Assembly: GCA_001781685.1 (NCBI GenBank)
Contig: MFLZ01000020.1
Coordinates: 31,454-39,229 of the forward strand
DNA: 7,776 nt
Reading direction: 5' to 3'
From: Candidatus Kaiserbacteria bacterium RIFCSPLOWO2_01_FULL_54_13
GTDB taxonomy: Bacteria > Patescibacteriota > Minisyncoccia > Phycocordibacterales > UBA2100
A program made the position numbers and the translations under genes. The notes beneath the pieces are model-generated. The model did not search any database. It had not been told where the DNA came from and saw only the letters and a list, made by a program, of their open reading frames with translations. Within the stretch, counting starts at the first letter, position 1. Each line of letters opens with the position of its first letter. Below, in pieces: positions 4,918 through 7,776 of the stretch.

Positions 4918-6582
4918 ATGCCAGTAGCCCAAGGGATACGAAACGCGCTCTCGAAGGCGCTTGGTGGTGTATCTCCCGCCGAAGCTCCGCTTGAGCACCC
5001 TTCGGAATTGAAGAACGGGGACTATGCTACTGGTATCGCGCTCAAGTACGCCAAGCAGGCCGGCAAGAAGCCGCGGGAGCTCGCGGAGGAAATTGCTGGG
5101 AAGCTCGGCAACATCGACGGCGTCGAAAGGATTGAGGTGGCGGGAGCTGGCTTCATCAACTTTTATCTTGCGCCGGCCGAACTCGCGAAAGCGGTCGAGA
5201 ATGCACGCGAGGAGAAAACATGGGGGAGGAATGAGCGCAACAAAGGCAAGAAGATAATGGTGGAGTATACCGACCCGAACCCTTTCAAGGAATTTCATAT
5301 TGGCCACTTGATGAGCAATGCGATCGGCGAAAGCGTAGCCCGGCTCATCGAATTCACGAGTGCAAATGTTAAGCGCGCCAACTATCAAGGCGATGTGGGG
5401 CCGCATGTCGCGAAAGCGATCTGGGGTTTGCAGAAGCTTGGACTCGATGCCACCGATGCGAAGGCTCTGGGGAAAGCGTACGCCGCAGGCGCTTCTGTCT
5501 ACGAGGGGGACAAAAAAGCTCGTGCCGAGATAGATGCCATCAATGCGTTAGTTTATGACCGCTCGGACAAGGAGATCAATAGACTCTACGATGTGGGCCG
5601 CAAGGCGTCACTCGAGCACTTCGAGGAGATTTACAAAATGCTTGGCACGACATTCGATTTCTACTTTTTCGAGAGCGAGACGGCCTCTGAGGGCTTGAAG
5701 CTTGTACGTAAGCATCCGGAAGTATTCGTAAAAAGCGAGGGCGCCATCGTCTACCACGGGCCGCACACGCGTGTCTTCATCACTTCAAAGGGATTACCGA
5801 CGTATGAGACCAAAGAGCTCGGACTCGCCAAGATGAAGGCCGAAAAGTGGACGTTCAATGACTCGATAACAGTAACGGCGCATGAGCAGAGCGGCTACTT
5901 CGAGGTGGTGATTGCCGCAATGCGAGAGGTCATGCCGGAGCTTGCGCCTAAGATTCGGCACGTCTCGCACGGCATGATGCGTTTTGCGGAAGGCAAGATG
6001 TCTTCGCGGAAGGGAAACGTCATCACGGGCGAGTCGCTCCTTGCGGAGCTTACGGAAGCCGCGGGTGAGCGCGCGAAGGAGAGCCGGGCAGAAGACGCGA
6101 GCAAACTCGCTGAGGCGGTAGCTGTTGGCGCCATTAAGTACCAAATTCTGAAGCAAGCATCCGGCCGCGACATTATTTTCGATCGCGAGCGCGCGCTCAG
6201 TCTCGAAGGAGATTCGGGGCCCTATCTCCAGTATGCACATGTCCGCGCATTTGCTGTTGTCGAGAAAGCAATTTCCCAAGGTCTGACCTTAAGAATTCCC
6301 AAAGGTCAGACCTTAGAGATTTCAGAGAGCGCAAGAAATCTCGCGCGCTTGCTCCACCGTTTTCCCGAAGCGGTTGAGCGTGCCGCGAAAGAGCTCGAGC
6401 CGCACTTGCTCACGAATTACCTTTTGGAATTCGCCTCAGCGTTCAACCGTTGGTACGCCAATGAACAGATTCTCGATGGTACACCTGCAGCCGCGCACAA
6501 AGTGGCGCTCACCGATGCAATACGCGCAACTCTTAAAAATGGCCTTTGGCTTCTCGGCATCCCTACACCAGAAAAAATGTGA
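4918..6582 (+). CDS. argS: Arginyl-tRNA synthetase
   Basis: 554 residues, within the usual ArgRS range. The class I enzyme charges tRNA-Arg with arginine using ATP, in the cytoplasm. An N-terminal additional domain covers about 1-105 and includes the GAGFINFYL strand. The catalytic core follows, with VEYTDPNPFKEFHIGHLMS (HIGH at 127-130), the ANYQGDVGPHVAK segment, and KMSSRKGNV (KMSS at 360-363). The DALR-type anticodon-binding domain begins near GPYLQYAHVRA and ends with LKNGLWLLGIPTPEKM. Residues 452-467, between the first and second helices of that domain, are encoded by a tandem palindromic repeat described separately; all catalytic motifs are intact. The start at ATG 4918 suits the family N-terminus, while the ATG 7 bases upstream is out of frame. 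TGA is the stop, and the next base begins the stop of a convergent gene. Confidence 0.97.
   Translation: MPVAQGIRNALSKALGGVSPAEAPLEHPSELKNGDYATGIALKYAKQAGKKPRELAEEIAGKLGNIDGVERIEVAGAGFINFYLAPAELAKAVENAREEKTWGRNERNKGKKIMVEYTDPNPFKEFHIGHLMSNAIGESVARLIEFTSANVKRANYQGDVGPHVAKAIWGLQKLGLDATDAKALGKAYAAGASVYEGDKKARAEIDAINALVYDRSDKEINRLYDVGRKASLEHFEEIYKMLGTTFDFYFFESETASEGLKLVRKHPEVFVKSEGAIVYHGPHTRVFITSKGLPTYETKELGLAKMKAEKWTFNDSITVTAHEQSGYFEVVIAAMREVMPELAPKIRHVSHGMMRFAEGKMSSRKGNVITGESLLAELTEAAGERAKESRAEDASKLAEAVAVGAIKYQILKQASGRDIIFDRERALSLEGDSGPYLQYAHVRAFAVVEKAISQGLTLRIPKGQTLEISESARNLARLLHRFPEAVERAAKELEPHLLTNYLLEFASAFNRWYANEQILDGTPAAAHKVALTDAIRATLKNGLWLLGIPTPEKM
6271..6318 (+). repeat. Tandem 24-bp palindromic repeat inside argS
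   Basis: Two in-frame 24-base units (6271-6294 and 6295-6318) agree at 18 of 24 positions and encode ISQGLTLR and IPKGQTLE. Each contains a 13-base palindrome with one central base: AAGGTCTGACCTT (6278-6290) and AAGGTCAGACCTT (6302-6314). These two palindromes are exact reverse complements of each other. The insert falls in a loop that varies in length and sequence among ArgRS proteins. Confidence 0.8.
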
Positions 6583-6604
6583 TTAATTTCCGATGGAATT
6601 AATC
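6572..6604 (-). terminator. Intrinsic terminator of the 310-codon gene, overlapping both stop codons
   Basis: Read on the minus strand, GATTAATTCC (6604-6595), loop ATC, then GGAAATTAATC (6591-6581) form a 10-bp stem with one bulged base. After ACA comes a run of six Ts (6577-6572, complementary to the A-run near the argS end). The stem contains the TAA of the minus gene and most of the TGA of argS. In the plus direction no T-tract follows, so it should work mainly for the minus gene. Confidence 0.55.
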
Positions 6605-7515
6605 TCCCCCCTGTATTTCTCCAATATTTTTGAGAAATCTTCTTTATAATCATAATCTTTTGACCATTGTATTTCAGATAAATTCTCGATTGCTTTTTCA
6701 ATGCAGAGCAATAAATGGGATTTAAGTTCTTGCGCCACCCCGGTTTTCTCCAATTTTTGTTGGGATCGAAGAGTCTCAGCCGCGTGAGCCCACCTCCTAT
6801 CTAGCTCAGCTGGCATCATATCTTTGATCCAGTCTGCCGGCCCAAAGCCTTTTCCAGGATTGTGCCATAGTCCCGCGTGTTCTACAGCGAGATAGTTTGG
6901 CAGACGCTTTGTCTGTTGAAAAAGTGCGTATTGTTTTAATGTTCTCAAATCAAGGTCTGGATCTATTCGTCCGAATGCCTCCGCTTCATCGTCAAGATTT
7001 TCCAAAATACTCCTATCGATTGGCGATGGATGCTCGAAATCAATTGTACGGATTTGTTGTTCTACTGATTCCAAGAGTGTTTTAAATGGTCCGTTTCTTC
7101 CTTCACTCGTAAGTATCGGTTTTACCGATTGTGCGTACCGAAGAAAGGCGCGGACGTCCGTCACCTTCATCGATATAGGGCCTGAAGGAAGCCCATGGCG
7201 TAAGCCTATGCTTGCCTCGTGCGCGAGACTAAGACCGAAGCGATTCAGTACGGCGCGATGTTTAGTTTGGAGTTCAGCAAGACCTGTCCTTGCGTCTTGC
7301 GCAGATTCGACAATGACCTCGGCTTGCGCCCTGTTCATGTCAGGGTCCTGGCCTTCGATGCGAGCGGATAGGAATCTACCCAACATCTTTCCCATATTGG
7401 CACCGGGACCGTGATGTCGATTGTGCTCATTGAGGTCATCGATCAGTCTGGATAACTGTTCTGCTGATTCTCGGCGGAAGTCTGACAAATTTGCGACACG
7501 ATTCTGACTGTCCAT
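6583..7515 (-). CDS. Hypothetical protein, 310 residues, predicted helical and cytoplasmic
   Basis: I do not recognise this protein. It starts at ATG 7515-7513, supported by an extended -10 box exactly 6 bases upstream, and ends at TAA 6585-6583. There is no signal peptide and no membrane segment. The sequence is rich in charged residues and reads as mostly alpha-helical throughout. Examples are SDFRRESAEQLSRLIDDLNE near the start, a middle region with DLDLRTLKQYALFQQTKRLP, and KSHLLLCIEKAIENLSEIQW near the end. A Gly/His/Trp-containing stretch (AVEHAGLWHNPGKGFGPADW, about 211-230) is the least generic part and the best search seed. Only one cysteine is present and I see no catalytic signature. 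It is divergent from ileS and converges on argS with no gap. By eye its base composition is more AT-rich than argS. It is probably a lineage-restricted single-gene unit. Confidence 0.75.
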   Translation of the reverse strand: MDSQNRVANLSDFRRESAEQLSRLIDDLNEHNRHHGPGANMGKMLGRFLSARIEGQDPDMNRAQAEVIVESAQDARTGLAELQTKHRAVLNRFGLSLAHEASIGLRHGLPSGPISMKVTDVRAFLRYAQSVKPILTSEGRNGPFKTLLESVEQQIRTIDFEHPSPIDRSILENLDDEAEAFGRIDPDLDLRTLKQYALFQQTKRLPNYLAVEHAGLWHNPGKGFGPADWIKDMMPAELDRRWAHAAETLRSQQKLEKTGVAQELKSHLLLCIEKAIENLSEIQWSKDYDYKEDFSKILEKYRGEINSIGN

Positions 7516-7521
7516 ATAAAA

Positions 7522-7530
7522 ATCATAACA
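7522..7530 (-). promoter_or_regulatory. Extended -10 promoter of the 310-codon gene, leaderless start
   Basis: On the minus strand TGT TATGAT (7530-7522; 5 of 6 matches to TATAAT plus the TGn extension) is followed by TTTTAT and then ATG at 7515. Initiation would fall on the A of ATG. A purine-rich AGGAG (minus strand, around 7540) lies over 20 bases from the ATG, too far to be a Shine-Dalgarno. Confidence 0.55.
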
Positions 7531-7561
7531 CTACTCTCCTCTCGTCGCTGGCCTTTTCGTT

Positions 7562-7570
7562 TGCTACGAT
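7562..7570 (+). promoter_or_regulatory. Extended -10 promoter of ileS, leaderless start
   Basis: TGC TACGAT (7562-7570; 4 of 6 matches to TATAAT plus the TGn extension) is followed by ACGCCA and then the ileS ATG at 7577. There is no -35 at the usual distance and no Shine-Dalgarno. It is divergent from the promoter at 7530-7522 within a 61-base intergenic region. Confidence 0.5.
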
Positions 7571-7576
7571 ACGCCA

Positions 7577-7776
7577 ATGGGTGAGGCGGCAAAAAGGGAG
7601 GAAGAAACACTGCGATTCTGGCAGGAGCGCAAAATCTTCGAGAAATCCCTTGAAAAAGCGTCTCCGAGGGGTGAGTACGTCTTTTACGACGGCCCGCCAT
7701 TTGCCACGGGCTTGCCGCACTATGGGCACATCGTCGCTTCCGTCATCAAAGACGTCGTGCCGCGCTATTGGACTAT
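7577..7776 (+). CDS. ileS: Isoleucyl-tRNA synthetase, N-terminal fragment
   Basis: The first 66 codons of a gene that continues beyond the window. The enzyme charges tRNA-Ile and, in this family, edits misactivated valine. The fragment reads LRFWQERKIFEKSLEKA (12-28) and then GEYVFYDGPPFATGLPHYGH, where HYGH (48-51) is the HIGH-type ATP-binding motif of class I synthetases. It continues IVASVIKDVVPRYWT. The DGPPFATGLPHYGH block followed by IKDVVPRYWT is specific to IleRS rather than ValRS or LeuRS. No in-frame start lies closely upstream, and an extended -10 box sits 6 bases before this ATG, so the start is well supported. Whether the rest of the gene is intact cannot be seen. Confidence 0.95.
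   Translation, partial: MGEAAKREEETLRFWQERKIFEKSLEKASPRGEYVFYDGPPFATGLPHYGHIVASVIKDVVPRYWT

Noticed and set aside
4846..5406. Minus-strand open frame opposite the 5' end of argS
   Set aside because: It overlaps the well-supported argS N-terminal and catalytic regions and reads as a shadow.
1..7776. CRISPR array, transposase, tRNA or rRNA genes
   Set aside because: I saw no regularly spaced repeats, no transposase motif, and no tRNA or rRNA signature on either strand.

Overview
The window looks like a compact bacterial chromosome segment, most likely from a Candidate Phyla Radiation (Patescibacteria) lineage and plausibly Parcubacteria. Core translation and secretion genes (secE, nusG, rplK, argS, ileS) sit among small, poorly characterised genes. 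Intergenic gaps are very short, and two convergent gene pairs end 0 to 2 bases apart. The gene expected directly after rplK, rplA (ribosomal protein L1), is not there. As I recall, absence of L1 marks one Parcubacteria subgroup (the so-called OD1-L1 clade), so this fits but does not prove the placement. TGA works as a normal stop in argS, so the UGA-glycine code of Gracilibacteria and SR1 is not in use.

Layout. Positions 1-165 (+) hold the C-terminal end of a SIMPL/DUF541 protein. It converges on a large minus-strand gene (168-2621) for an exported protein of about 817 residues. That protein has a helical middle and a C-terminal domain with the His-Gly and Ala-Ser-Cys signature of clan CD (caspase-like) cysteine peptidases. 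Divergent from it is the classical block secE (2763-3029), nusG (3073-3618), rplK (3802-4224), with a DUF2268 zinc-protease-like gene (4228-4896) 3 bases behind rplK. Then come argS (4918-6582), an unrecognised convergent minus-strand gene of 310 codons (6583-7515), and the start of ileS (7577 to window end).

The non-coding parts carry most of the unexplained structure. Three start codons are preceded at exactly 6 bases by an extended -10 box (TGnTAnnnT), and argS by a -10-like TACAAT at 7 bases. Transcription would then begin on the A of ATG, giving leaderless mRNAs, and no convincing Shine-Dalgarno sequence is visible at any start. The secE and nusG starts are each preceded by related copies of a CTAC-rich element. 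A perfect 17-bp inverted repeat encloses 70 bases between nusG and rplK. A consensus-like promoter upstream of secE fires straight into a terminator-like hairpin. A tandem 24-bp palindromic repeat is embedded in frame in a variable loop of ArgRS.

How the genes fit together: SecE (translocon), NusG (elongation factor), L11 (ribosome) and the two aminoacyl-tRNA synthetases are housekeeping. The SIMPL protein and the caspase-like protein are envelope or exported proteins and the likeliest points of contact with the outside or a host cell. The metalloprotease-like gene probably shares rplK transcription, but its role is unknown.
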